Source of the DNA: Peromyscus leucopus
Taxonomy: Eukaryota; Chordata; Mammalia; Rodentia; Cricetidae
Assembly (NCBI RefSeq): GCF_004664715.2
Contig: NC_051070.1
Coordinates: forward strand, 40,264,456 to 40,328,455
Reading direction: 5' to 3'
Length of the DNA: 64,000 nt
The notes below the pieces were generated by a model. It was not told where the DNA came from. It searched no databases and saw only the letters and a list, made by a program, of their open reading frames with translations. Shown here one piece after another: positions 34,760 to 46,545 of the stretch. Position numbers and translations under genes: made by a program. Position 1 is the stretch's first letter; the number at the start of each line of letters is the position of its first letter.

Positions 34760-35134
34760 TGTGGTAATTTTAATGTAATTGTCCCCCATAAGCTCATAAA
34801 GATGACCCTATTGGGATGTGTGGCATTGTTAGATCAGGTATGTCCTTGGTGGAGGAAGTGTGTCACTATGGAGGCATGCTTTGAGGACTCATATATGTTC
34901 AAGCCACCCCTAGTGTCTCAGACCACTTCATGTTGCCTGAAGGATCAAGATGTAACTTCTCAACTCTCAGCTCCTTCCACATCACTGTATTTACTGAATG
35001 CTGCCATGTCCCACCATGATAATAATGGACTAAACCTTTGAAAATGTAAGCCACCCCAATTAAATGTTTTTCCTTTATAAGACTTTCTATAATCATGGTG
35101 TCTCTTCACAGTAATAGAAACCCCAACTAGGACA
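34760..35134 (+). repeat. 3' LTR of the MaLR element
   Basis: Begins TGTGGTAATTTTAATGTAAT and runs through 'gtcccccataagctcataaa', 'cagaccacttcatgttgcct', 'aatgtaagccaccccaatta' and 'ttttcctttataagacttt' to CAACTAGGACA. It is the same length as the 5' LTR within a base or two, as expected for a pair made in one insertion. Confidence 0.85.
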
Positions 35135-36554
35135 GAGCACATGCTAAACTAATAGTCAAATTTTCTACCAATGATCACAAATGTTAGATGAGGGAGATTT
35201 CTTTCAACAGCCCCCAGTGGTTGTTGGAAGCCTTAAGGGAACTGCATGTAACTCACCTGTTTGCAAACTATTGATTACAACATTTGTTGTTATTGTTGTT
35301 GTTGTAGTATTCTAGTATCTGAGAGATATGGGGAGAAGCTAGTAGACTTCCTTAGACTTACAAGAGTATAATTATGAGCAAGAAGGAGAGTGAGCTCATT
35401 AGGGAATGGGTATCTTTGATGACATAATTTAGTGTTGACATCCTTCACTTGTACTCTATACCTTTGCTAAAAACAAATAACAAACTCTTGACTATACTTA
35501 CTCAAAGAGAAGGGAATAAAGTCTCACATTGTGAAAGCCTAGGTATTCAGGAAGGTATAGACCTATCCTTTAAACAAAGCAGTTCACTAGATCAGTAATG
35601 CATTTATTAAAAAAAAATTTAAGCACTCATAAGAGAATTTGAGCTTCTGCTTTTATCCCAATCAATTGTACCTCCCCCAATCCCTACAGTTCTTGCATTC
35701 TTTTAGACATAATGATTTTGTATCACTTCTCAAATTCAAGGCATGTACCATCACCTACCTGATGCTCACTTGCTATGTATAAATGAGTTGAACTCATAAT
35801 TTTGACTATTATAATATCCATGCTTAGGATGAGTCAAAAGATTTCTCAAATGAAATCTCCTTGGCTTCATGGGGAAACCTTTCTCAGACACCTTACCTTT
35901 CTCTCCTGCTGATATACAAATATTATATTGGCAGAACTCTAGATACTGATACTGACCACCTGACTTCCTCAATTTTCATATGGAATAAACTCCACTAGGA
36001 GTAAGCAACAGCATTATGCTAATATGTGCCATGGTAGAGTACAACTAACTTGTAATAAGAATTGAGATTCCATTATTGTTTCCCTTGAATCACTAAATTC
36101 ACTGACATATTATTGTTACTTTTCTCATTCTCTCCTATTGATAAGTTATTGCAAGCAACAAGGAGCCTTGGAGTAAATGAGATATTGACTGAACAGTGCA
36201 GAAATTAGAAAACTCTATAAGCTAAGCAGAAGTTAAAACACAGTCAAATTATTTTCCTGTTTGCTTATATGAGTCTCTCATTATTTTCCTAATTATTCCA
36301 TCACTTCATGATACCTACACCTAACATATATATTGGAAAGATTAAAAGGAAGTAAAATGAGAAAAAAAATGTTAGTAATCTTCTCCAATGAAAATAAATA
36401 AGAAGAAAGTTTGTTTTTAATTACAAAAAAAGTCAGGGGAAAAAAGACACACACACTGGTTCATTGATAGAATGATATAGCAGGATTACTTCATTCTCCA
36501 TAACAAGTTAATTAATAATTTTTGCATGATGAATTATTTACTTTAAAAAATATT
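35135..36554. other. Unassigned sequence
   Basis: Contains a short (GTT)n at about 35285-35305. No gene or repeat family is recognised. Confidence 0.45.
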
Positions 36555-36775
36555 CATTTGCTTTTATTTTATGTGTATGAGTTTTGTTTTTTATTTGTTT
36601 GTTTGTTTGTTTTTTGCCTGAACACATGTATAAGTCCCAGAAGATAGCACTGGATCCCCTAGAACTGGACTTTGAGAAGATTGCAGGAGCCATGTTAGTG
36701 CTGAGAATCAAACTCTGTTTCTCTGCAAGAACAGTGTGTCCCTTTACCTGCTGAGCCATCTTACCAGCCCTACAG
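36555..36775 (-). mobile_element. B3 (B2-family) SINE, reverse orientation
   Basis: Contains 'ggatcccctagaactggact', 'gtgctgagaatcaaactctg' and 'gctgagccatcttaccagcc' in the order of a reversed B3, with the tRNA-derived head on the right at about 36750-36770. A (TTTG)n stretch at about 36594-36616 sits inside the left half. Confidence 0.85.
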
Positions 36776-37839
36776 TAAATTTTTAGTATTCAGTTAAAGT
36801 AGACTTTCTGGAAGGTAAGCCATGTCTCCTCATTTTTCAAATATCGAAACACACAAGTGTAAAACTACAAAGAAAAATCAGCTACCTTTGTTAATATTTA
36901 CTTTTAATTATTATTTAACAAAATGTGTTAAACCTAGGCACAGCCACCATTCCCTAAAGGCATATCTCAATATGTTCTGCTTCCGTACAAACTCACATGA
37001 GACTAAACTGCTTTGTTTCTATATTTATGTAGTTTTATTGTCTCTCTTGGTATTAATCTCTTAGAAATCATTCTGTGAAATTCATAGCTTTGTACAAACT
37101 TACTTGCTACTTACTTTTTATTTACACAAACTTCCTCTTCATGTCTCCTAAGATCTACATATAAAACTATATATATGAACATGATGTATTTATATTATGG
37201 GTATTTTAAATGGTTCTAGTTTTCAAAATAAATTATGCATATAATTTATATTGCTCATTAGTACATTTTTAATTAATAAATTAATTATTAAATAATAAAA
37301 TAATTTTCTTTAAATAATTCAAGTAGGGAGTTTTAAATAGTACACTCCATTAAGTGATAAATGTTCATCAGTTGTATGTATGGTCATGTTTTCCCACATT
37401 TTTATTGACTGACATGCTACCCTCTAAATGTTGTATTAATTGCAATCATGAAATGGCCCATGACATAAAGTGTTCTCTAAAGTACCTGAAATAGATATAT
37501 AAATCAACAAAGTTTAGTTTTGTGTTTGGACACATGGGAATATTACTTCATCTTTATGTTTAATGAAGACAAAGCTTTTATCATCCAGAGTATGACAGTC
37601 AGCGTTTTTTCACATGTGAACATTATAAAACTCCTTTACTAGTTTACAGTAAATTATTAGTAACATTAAACTCTCTCAGGTTACTAGTAATTCTCTTTTT
37701 TCCCATTGAATCCCAACATTTCTCTCCCAGTGTTAAATGCTAAATTTTGCATGCTCAATTTTCCATTGTGATTGCCTTACCTTTTCTTTCCAGTTTATTG
37801 TTTAATGTTAATTTTTACCTCATAATTGCTCCTTTCTAA
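36776..37839. other. Unassigned AT-rich sequence
   Basis: No repeat or gene recognised. The stretch 37250-37320 is almost pure A/T. Confidence 0.45.
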
Positions 37840-37945
37840 AGGGAAATGGAGGAAGAAAGGATCTGGGGAAGAAGTGGGGGGGACTACTGGGAGGAGAAAC
37901 TGCAGTTGTGATTCACTGTGTGAGAGAACAATAAAAAATAACAAT
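37840..37945 (+). mobile_element. LINE-1 3' UTR terminus, plus strand
   Basis: 'ggatctggggaagaagtggg', 'ctactgggaggagaaactgc' and 'agagaacaataaaaaataac' match the extreme 3' end of an older rodent L1, with a purine-rich stretch and an A-rich terminus. Only about 100 bases are recognisable. Confidence 0.6.
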
Positions 37946-38239
37946 AGGTGTTTTGTTTGTTTGCTTTTTTTTCTCCATTTTTTGGTACTGACATGATTAT
38001 GAACCTAGACATAAAGAGTCTCTTCAAAGCCACAGTACAAACACAATCAACATAGATTCAATATTTTAATGGTGCTAGTTGATTCTTAACTTGGTTATAG
38101 AGTGGTTTTAGGATAAAAGTTCTGCTTTAAGAAATATGTTCATTCTTAGGCACTCCCAACTGGAACTGATAGTAGCCTATAATTATAGAAGATTCTTATC
38201 TAATATTCTGTTTCCTTGATATGAATATATATTAAATTT
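37946..38239. other. Unassigned spacer
   Basis: Nothing recognised. Confidence 0.4.
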
Positions 38240-38501
38240 ACAAATATATATATTCCATATACAAGTACACTAGTAATATCTTTCCCACCACTTCCTCTGT
38301 CCAGCTCTTTCTATTCTGCCTCAATCCTAGTTCCTATTTGACATCCCAGGTTCATATCTTCTCTTGCAATTTCACACAGATACACGCACACACAAACCCC
38401 TACTGAGATCTTTGAATGCTGTTCTAAGGCATGTGTTTAGGGCTGAGCACTTGACCACTTGGTTTTGGCTAAATTATCAGGGGTTTTGCCTGTGGGTAAA
38501 A

Positions 38502-38560
<59 letters not shown>

Positions 38561-39030
38561 ATTTAAAAAACAGGTTCTTTTAGCAGCGAGTGTAATGACT
38601 TCATATAAATTTTCATCTAGAGGTAGAAGTAGCATTGTCATTATGGAAGTTTGTTCAGCCAACCGCATTGTTGATATTCCACAATTGTACAGCTGTCATG
38701 TCTATATTATAGCAGGCACCCTTGTCCTTTTTACATCCTCTTCTAAGCTGTTCCCTGAAACTTACATGTAGAGATTGTGTTGTAGAAGACTAATTGGGTC
38801 TGAGCTTCTCACACTCATCTATTTTCTTCATATTGACCAGTTGTGGAAATTTGCAGTAAATTGCCTGCTGCAAAAAGAATCTTCTCTAATTGTGATCTAC
38901 AACTTACCTGTGGGCATAATGATAAATGTACAGAGCAGAGAAGCTAGAGTGGCTTAGGGTCTATGGCCTCTCAAGCTATGGGTAGTGAGCTAGATTTACT
39001 GTATCTAAGGTTGAGAAGGTTTAAGTCAAA
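38240..39030 (-). mobile_element. Lx-type LINE-1 3' UTR, minus strand, with (AAAT)n inside
   Basis: Reversed L1 3' UTR motifs include 'ttagggctgagcacttgacc', then after the (AAAT)n 'ttcatctagaggtagaagta', 'catattgaccagttgtgg', 'ctgcaaaaagaatcttctct' and 'tatggcctctcaagctatgg'. This is one of the longer 3' UTR pieces in the window. It is non-coding. Confidence 0.65.
38497..38563. repeat. (AAAT)n microsatellite
   Basis: About 16 near-perfect AAAT units. The minus-strand open frame with a repeated FIYL peptide here is a product of the repeat. Confidence 0.98.
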
Positions 39031-39109
39031 TTGAATAGCTGTAGTTTTTTTTTTTTTTTTTCAAGCTGTAAGTATGACTATTGTGCAATTAGGAATATTT
39101 TGCCAAGCT

Positions 39110-39410
39110 AGTCACTGTTACGGTTCATAGGACATTCACAATAGCTAAGAAATGGAAGTGGTTTAGAAGTTGATCAGTTCATGAAAACAATAAAAATATT
39201 GTACATACATAGAATGGAATTCACTCCAGACCTAAATAAAAGTGAAAGTCTTAGGTTAAATTTTCAAATCAATTAATGAAAGTGAATACGTTATACTGCA
39301 TGAAACAACCTAGACTTAGGAAAACAAGCAAAACATGTACTCTTTCTTTTGGGATCCTGCTAGGTATCTTTGAATCTGAGTGTATAACTTGTGTATATTC
39401 CCTGAAAAAG
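39110..39410 (+). mobile_element. Very old LINE-1 ORF2 carboxy end, plus strand
   Basis: 'cattcacaatagctaagaaa', 'agaatggaattcactccaga' and 'cctagacttaggaaaacaag' followed by 'tgtactctttcttttgggat' track the last 80 codons of L1 ORF2 and the start of its 3' UTR. No open frame survives. A run of T at about 39044-39061 precedes it. Confidence 0.6.
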
Positions 39411-39466
39411 TTCAATTTAATTTTCTGGAAGAAATAAACCTATGGTTTCAACAGCTTCCTTTTTTC

Positions 39467-39780
39467 TTTCTTTTTTTTTTAAAAAAAAAATATTTTACAA
39501 TACAATTCAGTTCTACATATCAGCCATGGATTCCCTTGTTCTCCCCACTCCCGCCCCCCTCCCCTTCTCCCCAGCCGACCCTCCATTCCCACCTCCTCCA
39601 GGGCAAAGCCTCCCCTGATGACTGAGATCAACCTGGTAGACTCAGTCCAGGCAGGTCCAGTCCCCTCCTCCCAGGCTGAGCCAAGGGACCCTGCATAAAC
39701 CCCAAGTTTGAAACAGCCAACTCATGCAATGAGCACAGGACCAGGTCCCAATGCCTGGATGCCTCCCAAACAGATCAAGC
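39467..39780 (-). mobile_element. Young-type LINE-1 3' UTR only, minus strand, strongly 5'-truncated
   Basis: This is the reverse complement of the 3' UTR seen at about 20725-21033: a T10-A10 tail junction, 'tattttacaatacaattcag', a C-rich tract at 39540-39600, 'actcagtccaggcaggtcca' and 'gggaccctgcataaacccc', ending at 'cccaaacagatcaagc'. A possible imperfect target duplication, CTTCCTTTTTTC at 39455-39466 and CTTCTTTTTTTC at 39781-39792, is low complexity and only tentative. Confidence 0.9.
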
Positions 39781-39792
39781 CTTCTTTTTTTC

Positions 39793-41599
39793 ATTGTTAA
39801 CATTTTTATTGTTTGAGATTTTTATGCATGCATGTAATATGTTGTGGTCAAATCCAGCATCACTCTTTCCTCTTCATCCCCTTAGCATTCCTGCTTTTTA
39901 TTCCATTTTCATCTATCACATCTCTCTCTTCATTTTTAATAGCTTTTGTCAGTTCCCAGAGTCACTAACATTAAATATTGTGATTTTTGAAAGCACATTT
40001 GAGTGGAAACTATGAAATATCAGTGTTTAGGCTTTTTCTGTTATGGGTTAGATAGATGATATTTGCAGATTAATCATTTTACCTCTGTTTTTGTCTTTCC
40101 AATGAATATTAAATAATTAAGAAATTCTCTCTTTTAACTCCAAAGTATCTAAATGTACTAAACAGAGATGACATGTTAGTTGAAGCTTTGATGTGATGCC
40201 ATGGACCTTACTGTGATGATAGAGGGGGTACGGCTTGTAAGGTATAATCACATGGTTGAGAAGGAATAATCCTTTTCTCCTCTGGGTAGGAAGTGAGCTC
40301 CCACTTTAAGTACATATTTAATCAGTATGGAAACGGTTCTTAAAGTGATTTTCTTCAATATCTTGGTATAACCCCTTGTTTCATGTCTCACTATATAACT
40401 TGTCTCCTATCAGCTCTGGTTGCATGATAATATTAAGCACAGGGCCCTCTCCAGATACTAAAGCTAGCGCCATGCTATCAGTTTTCCAGAATTATGACCT
40501 GAATCAACCTATTTTCTCTAAAAAGTACTTAACTGTCATTATTTTGTTATGGAAACAAAAAATAGACTAATGCAAAAATACATAAAATGCAAAGAAACAG
40601 AAATGAAGCTTTACTTTAAACTTTAAAGTGTAGAAGCAAATTTATGAATTGAAAACAATGAATCATAGAGGAGATATTTTCTTTATTTCATCTCTGCTTT
40701 CCTTTTATTCCATGACTTGCTGACAACTTTGAATCATCCTTACCTTACTGCTGAAGAGAAGCCTGACATTAGACCACTGAACATGAACTGGAATTGAGCC
40801 ATGTTACCGACTTCTTTAATATTCCATTCTAATTCAAGAAAACTATTATATTGACTAACCACTCTAAGTGTAGCATCAAGGTATTCATTTTAGGTGGGAT
40901 AGTAAATGCCACACTATCTGTAGTATAATATAGCTGGAGTCTGTTAGCAAGAATTAGAAATATCACATTACCATGACAACAGGTCATGCATGACTGCTCA
41001 GCTGTGACTTTTCAGGTTCCCAAGTAATTTCTCAGAATTTTCTGTTAGTATTTCTTAAATCTGTATCTCTGAGATACTGCTTCTATGAGAAAATGGATAC
41101 TCTACTTTAAGCTCCATTGCAGTCTATTGTGTAAACAGAGCTGTGTTTCTAAATCACTGCTATCTTGATTCTGCTTATATTTTAAAGTTAATTACTCTCT
41201 ATAAAGAAAATACAAATTTGAGAATACATATTTAAATAGTTTCATTTAAAAGAGCACATATATATATATACACATATACATGCGTATATATGTGCATATG
41301 AAGTATGTGAGTGGATGAGTGTGCATTCATGAGTGTGCATTGAATGGCTCAGTAGCAATACATTAGACATTTATATGTGGTTAATTAATATAATTTTATA
41401 AAGTAAACAAGCTATCACCAAGACAAATTTAATGAAATTAATTGAAGACACATGACATTTCTGCAGTTGCTAAATCTAGGTTTGGGGAAATATTATTCTT
41501 GCATGCTTTAAAGTTTAGGAAATCAAACACATTCTAGGATATAACAGAGTACAAGTGCCACATTGTCACAATCCTATAGGCTGAATTTCTGAGTCAAAA
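39793..41599. other. Mostly unassigned
   Basis: About 39800-39990 resembles another reversed old L1 3' UTR (pyrimidine-rich with 'tttttatgcatgcatgtaat'), into which the preceding young L1 may have inserted. From 40000 to 41600 no family is recognised; short (TA)n and purine/pyrimidine words lie near 41260-41300. Confidence 0.4.
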
Positions 41600-41870
41600 T
41601 TAAAGTTTATTTTAGTAGCCAGAACCAAGCTGGTAGTGGGCTCCAGGTCTGCCTGGACTGCATAGAATGACATCTTCTGAAGAAACCAGGAATTCCCCTC
41701 ACTCCACATCCTTGCCAGAGTGAGCTGTCACTTGTTTTACTGATCTTAGCTATTCTGTTGGGTGTAATATGAAATCTTAAAGATATTTTAATTTGCATCT
41801 CCCTGATGACTAAGAATGTTGAACATTTGAGTTTCCTGTCTGCATTGCAAAGGGTGCTGGAGCTGAGTAG
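41600..41870 (-). mobile_element. Old LINE-1 ORF2 fragment, minus strand
   Basis: The minus strand encodes a decayed REMQIKISLRFHITPNRIAK block and a partial cysteine motif (WQGCGVRGI). This is the same ORF2 region as the REMQIKTTLRYHLMPVRMAK block near 19330-19410. It is not an intact domain. Confidence 0.8.
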
Positions 41871-41904
41871 AGAAGTGGACACATGTCCCTATTAATAGCC
41901 CAGA

Positions 41905-41975
41905 AGTTCTCAGGCATGGGTGCACATACCTTTAAGGAGAACCAAGGCTATGCAGCGAAACCCTGTCACTAAAAA
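41905..41975 (+). mobile_element. B1 SINE with large internal deletion
   Basis: GGCATGGGTGCACATACCTT (B1 head) is joined directly to 'aaggctatgcagcgaaaccc' (B1 tail end). The middle of the element is missing. A CA-rich tail follows. Confidence 0.7.
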
Positions 41976-41977
41976 TA

Positions 41978-42048
41978 ACACACACATACACACAAGCACA
42001 CACGCGCACACACATACACACACACGCACACACACACACGCACGCACA
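41978..42048. repeat. (CA)n microsatellite at the end of a B1
   Basis: CA-rich array with scattered CG and TA variants, directly after the B1 tail. It probably grew from the SINE's A-rich tail. Confidence 0.95.
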
Positions 42049-42199
42049 GCAACAACAGCAGCAAAACAGAAGCTATCTCTAGTTGATAGTCACTTCCAAA
42101 TGAATATTTAGTATTTTACATGGAAGTCTCACTGGTCTAACAAACTACTCTTAAGGATCTCATAATGTCATGTTCTATTTTTTATTATTTTTCTTATGG

Positions 42200-42600
42200 T
42201 TTATACTTCTTTTTAATTTTAATTTGTTTTATGTACATATATTATTTTCCTCTCCTTTTACCTAAAGATCATTTGAATATGTATTATGGCTTCCAGTTTG
42301 GTGGTTTTATGGGATTCTTGAGTGTGTAAATGAGTGGGTATTTGTGTCTATACCTGTTTCTTGTGCATATTTCCTTGGGCTATTTTCCTTCTGTTTGTTT
42401 ATTTTGTACTATTATGATGTGTTAGTTTTTGTTTTATTTAGGCTATTTTATTGTATTATTAGCTCTTAGAAGCCTATTTGTTTTCTAATGAGATGCAGAA
42501 AGCAGGTAAATTTGGACATGTGGGGAAGTGGGGAGAAATGAGGAGGAGTAGAGGAAGGGGAAACCATAAATCTATTATGAGAAAAAAAAAGATTTTAAAT
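42200..42600 (+). mobile_element. Old LINE-1 3' UTR, plus strand
   Basis: A G/A-rich stretch at 42480-42560 (acatgtggggaagtggggag, atgaggaggagtagagg), then 'taaatctattatgagaaaaa' and 'gattttaaataaatga', matches the 3' end of an older L1. The preceding 250 bases have the T-rich character of these 3' UTRs, so the left border is weak. Confidence 0.55.
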
Positions 42601-43034
42601 AAATGACCAAAGTATCGTAAGTTTTTCAAAAGGAAAGAAAAAAAAGAAGATACAAAATTAGGATTTTCCACAGTGGACAGTGTTTGCCTAGTGTGTGCTT
42701 TGTTCTGTGTTTGTTCTCCAAACACACACCCACATACACACACACACACACACACACATGGCAGGGGGGGGGAGTTAGAAAATTATATAAGTGAAATTCC
42801 ATTTTCAGATAGATGAGAAAGTTTTAGATGTTGAAATATTTGTTTTTCATAACAAATAATGGCAACAGAAGTCCGAGATTCTTGAGATTATATATCTGAG
42901 ATTTCTGATACAGAGCAACTATGACAAGTTTAATAGAAAACCTTGATTCCAGTATTCACATTTAATAATAAGTGACTAAATGTAATATAATACATTCACA
43001 ATTATACTTTTATTCAATGAACATATGTAAAGTG
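42601..43034. other. Unassigned, with (CA)n and a G-run
   Basis: A (CA)n array lies at 42722-42758 and a run of G9 at about 42764-42772. Otherwise nothing is recognised. Confidence 0.45.
42722..42758. repeat. (CA)n microsatellite
   Basis: Short CA array with one CCCACAT variant near its start. Confidence 0.95.
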
Positions 43035-43232
43035 TTTAATTTTATCCTGTGTATGTTTGTGGCTGGGTCTGTGTTACATGAGTGGAGGTACCTTTGGAGG
43101 CTAATAGCAGGTAATGGCCTTCTGGAACTGGGGTTACAGTACATTGTGTCCCATACAACTTGGTCTCTGGGAATTCAATTCAGGTTTTCTTGAGGAGCAG
43201 TAAGTACCTTGAAGTACTGAGCCATCTCTCAG
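43035..43232 (-). mobile_element. B3 (B2-family) SINE, reverse orientation
   Basis: 'ttctggaactggggttacag', 'tctctgggaattcaattcag', 'gtttcttgaggagcagtaag'-like text and 'ctgagccatctctcagcc' follow the order of a reversed B3. The tRNA-derived head is at the right end. Confidence 0.82.
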
Positions 43233-43704
43233 CCTAATTCAATGAACAGTTGTTCATCACTCTCTGTACTAAAAATTGTAATTCTAACTAGTAACAATAT
43301 AATTAAGTATTAATTGTTTTTATAGTGAAATGGAAGTGTACTTATCTACATGACCCTGAGGGTAGTTCCAGAAAAGATTAACTACATGGGAGAAGCATGG
43401 TGGCTGATTGTCACAAATAATGTCCAGTGGTCTGGAGACCTGAGCAGCAATGTGGAAAATCCAATAGACACAGAAATTTAACTTGTCTTTGCAAAACTTG
43501 GTGAATCAATGAATTTACTGAGTATACTTAGAGGAGTACATTGAAAAGTTTCATATTAGACTGTTGGTAAAGCGAAGGCACTTTGACTCACTACAAAGCT
43601 TTGCACCAGTGTTGAACATCACTGCTAAAAAGCAATTAACATTGGTTATAGGTTCCAGTAGTCAGTCAACCTTCCCCTTCCTTTATATTCAGCCACACCA
43701 AAGA
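43233..43704. other. Unassigned sequence
   Basis: Nothing confidently recognised. 'gagaagcatggtggctgatt' near 43390 may be a SINE remnant. Confidence 0.4.
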
Positions 43705-44060
43705 CCATACATTAGTCACTTTCCTATTGCTGTGATAAAATGCAATGACCAAGGCAACTTTCAGAAGAAATAATTTGTTTGGGTTACAGTGACTGAGGTT
43801 TAATAGTGTGTCACTGCAGGCATGATAATAGCAGCAGAAGCAGAACCACAGAGAAATCCCAGAGAAAGTAAACAGGAAGTGGCAGAACCATTTAATCTCC
43901 CAAAGGCCACTTCCAGTAACATACACCTTCCAACAAGTTTCTGTTTCCTAAAATTCTCCAGACAGCACCACTCACTGGGGACCATAGCTTAAAAATAAGA
44001 GCCAATGCAGGGCATTTTATGCAAATAACCACAACCATATTTACCTTGTGACAGAGTTAT
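43705..44060 (-). mobile_element. MaLR-type LTR, reverse orientation, probably solo
   Basis: 'tagtcactttcctattgctg', 'gataaaatgcaatgaccaag', 'gcaactttcagaagaaataa' and 'aggcatgataatagcagcag' match the reversed rodent MT/ORR1-related LTR. No second LTR lies nearby. Confidence 0.7.
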
Positions 44061-45570
44061 GACCGAAATGCCAGGTAAGGCCCTGTCTACTCTTTTCCTA
44101 CAAAGCAATATTTATAGGCTCCATCCTGGTGGACTGTATTGTTCTGTTTATTTAAGTGACATATCTGAAAGCTAAGGTGTTCCACAGGCCACAACTGCAA
44201 TTGTACTTTAAAGTGGTGGGTGCCATGTCTTGTTGGAAGGCAATAGCTCCTGAAAAGGAGACAGACTATAAGTAACATGAAAAAGTATATTTGAAGATGG
44301 AAAACAATTGTCTTTCCATTTTTTAAGAGACTTGTAAATGTCAGAAGTTCAGTTGAGTACATAAAACTACAGCACAACAGGTTACAATATGGCTACCTTT
44401 ACCTCTTAAGTAAACAACTTGATCCCATTGAAACAAGTTATGTTGCTTGTAGCAGCCAAAGAAAACCTCAACCTTGTTTAGCAAAACAAAGCATCTGCAA
44501 TAGATGCATTCTACAGGGAATGTGAAAGGGAGGAGAGGGTAATATAGTGTGTATGCTCTTTGGAAATGCGGAGTGAACTTTCTAAGAATGAGTTTCTAGC
44601 TATCTTCCCATCATCTCCCTGGTTTCTCTGCTTCATTCTCAGGTATTCTCTCTAATAGTGAACAAATGTCTGCATAATTTCCCACTATACATCGGATCAG
44701 CACATCAGAGTACACAATCAGCAGAGAACAGGGTGATTGTTTAATCCTAGAGTTCCCCAGCATTTCCCTATTACAGTTTTCTCAGATTTAGGTCACACGC
44801 TCCTCCTAGATCTAACAAGCATAAGAGATGGAATTTTTGCTGAATATCACAGACATAGAGCCAAGGAAAAAGTCTATCCTTATAAACCCACATAGTTTAA
44901 TGCCTTAAAGGTGAATCATTCCTTATGAATATTTAAATAACCAGCAAGAGAAGGACACTAATTACTAAGACTAATAATATGCTGCTACAATTTTTCTATT
45001 TTTTATCACTCGGTATTCTTAATGGTTTCTAAATGCATTCTAAGACATATATTTGACTTGAATCCAAAAGTTACATCCAAAAAGGCTTTCATTTCAATAG
45101 AAAACCTTATTACATATTTTATACTTTCAAATAATTACTGGGTTTGCTTTGAAAAATGAATTATATTCTCCTAAAGTACATATAAATCATACCTATAAGC
45201 ATATATCTTTCAGTTCCAAAAGAGAAAAAGGATTATGTACTCTGTAGTGGGAATTTAAAAGTGAAATATGAATAATTTTACTTCCAGTATGCCCAAGTAA
45301 TCTTAAGCAGATTGATCTTCCCATTGATGACAAAGATAAATTTCACGGGGATGACTTTACTTAAAGGAGATGGGTGATGTGAGAGTAGAGATCTAGACCG
45401 GTAAAATGTGATCTTCACTTACTTTGTTTATGGTTTGGCAGTGACTGTACATCTCATAGAAAACTGCCATATTTGAAGACTGAAGAACCAGAAGACAGAT
45501 CTCAGGAAGGTATAACACTGGAAGTTATTAGAAAGATGCTAGAAATGCAAGAATTCTACCTCTTGTTCAC
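44061..45570. other. Unassigned sequence
   Basis: No repeat family recognised and no coding frame with a domain. Fairly balanced composition in parts (44580-44900) suggests old unique DNA. Confidence 0.45.
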
Positions 45571-45730
45571 CTAACAACCTCCTGACTAATATGCTTGGGA
45601 GGATATGACTCAAACAACTCATAGCTTTAAAAAAAAATCAGCCTAAGTGGAGTTAGTATGCAGTATCTGACAACTACCATGGGGAAATGGAATATACAAT
45701 TTTCTTTTTTCTTTAAGGAAAAACAAATAA
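45571..45730 (+). repeat. Direct repeat, copy 1
   Basis: Contains 'ctcctgactaatatgcttgg', 'gaggatatgactcaaacaac' and 'caactaccatggggaaatgg'. The same ordered text, at lower identity, is found at 46546-46705 in the same orientation. The family is unidentified. Confidence 0.7.
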
Positions 45731-46545
45731 AATTTGTTTTAAATTTGCACAATACCCAATGTAAAATATTACACATGATCAAAGAAATGGCAAAGGCCAT
45801 TCTCAATATAAAAAGGGACTTAAATTCTTATAAAGGAAAACAAAATAATAATATCCATATGTCCAGGATGAGACATTGAATAAGAAAACATAGAACCCAA
45901 AAGACAAAACCATTCTATATAATGGAGCAAATGGGAAAATTTAAAGACTGCCATACCAGCTAAAAGCTTTAGTCCACAGTTCCATATTTATCACCAAAAG
46001 AATAGATATAATGGATCTTTAAGTGCATTCCCTTATGATAGATATTTTATATATGGTTAGCAGTTGTCAAGTTCTCTGTAAGCAAGTACAAACATTGTGT
46101 GAGAACATTAATTGAGACCTGGGCATTTATTCATTTTTTTAACTCATTTCATTCAATGGTATGTTAGATTGTGAATTATTTTGTATTTACATCTGTTAAA
46201 CTCTTCAGTAATCAGTTACCTCTTTAATATTTTCCTATTATTTCTAATTTAGTATGTGTGTATATGTTAAATAGAGGTTTCCAACACTGTAGACAAATGC
46301 TGGAATCTAAATCTTCTTCATGTTACCCCTGCAAGAAAGTTGTAGCCAACTTTTTTTACACTTATGATTTGATTTCTTTTTCTTAAAAATGTGAACAATA
46401 TTATCATTTCTAATTCTATTGCCTTTTAAAAATTTATTATGAGTAAGAAATAAAATAATTCCCTGGAAAACTTATACACTGAAAGGACTATTTAAATAAT
46501 AATCCTTGAGTAGCCCTTGACTTCTTTCTATGTGTTATTGATCTC
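45731..46545. other. Unassigned sequence between two direct repeats
   Basis: About 815 bases. If the flanking repeats are LTR-like ends this would be an internal region, but no coding remnant or primer-binding-like site is recognised. Confidence 0.4.

Larger units (their letters stand above)
32935..35134 (+). mobile_element. MaLR (ORR1/MT-type) element with both LTRs
   Basis: Two related LTRs enclose about 1.45 kb of internal sequence. MaLR elements are non-autonomous relatives of ERVL. Their internal region has no gag, pol or env genes, and none is seen here: the 152-codon frame at 33267-33725 starts in the LTR and has no recognisable domain. The order is LTR, TTGGTGCCAGG primer-site-like sequence at about 33312-33322, internal region, LTR. 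The internal region has been hit by a B1. The element end is set at TG...ACA; no convincing five-base duplication was found. Confidence 0.85.

Noticed and set aside
38477..38668. Membrane-like peptide with repeated FIYL
   Set aside because: Produced by the (AAAT)n microsatellite read in reverse.
42474..42755. 93-codon minus-strand frame
   Set aside because: Runs across an L1 3' end and a (CA)n array; no domain.
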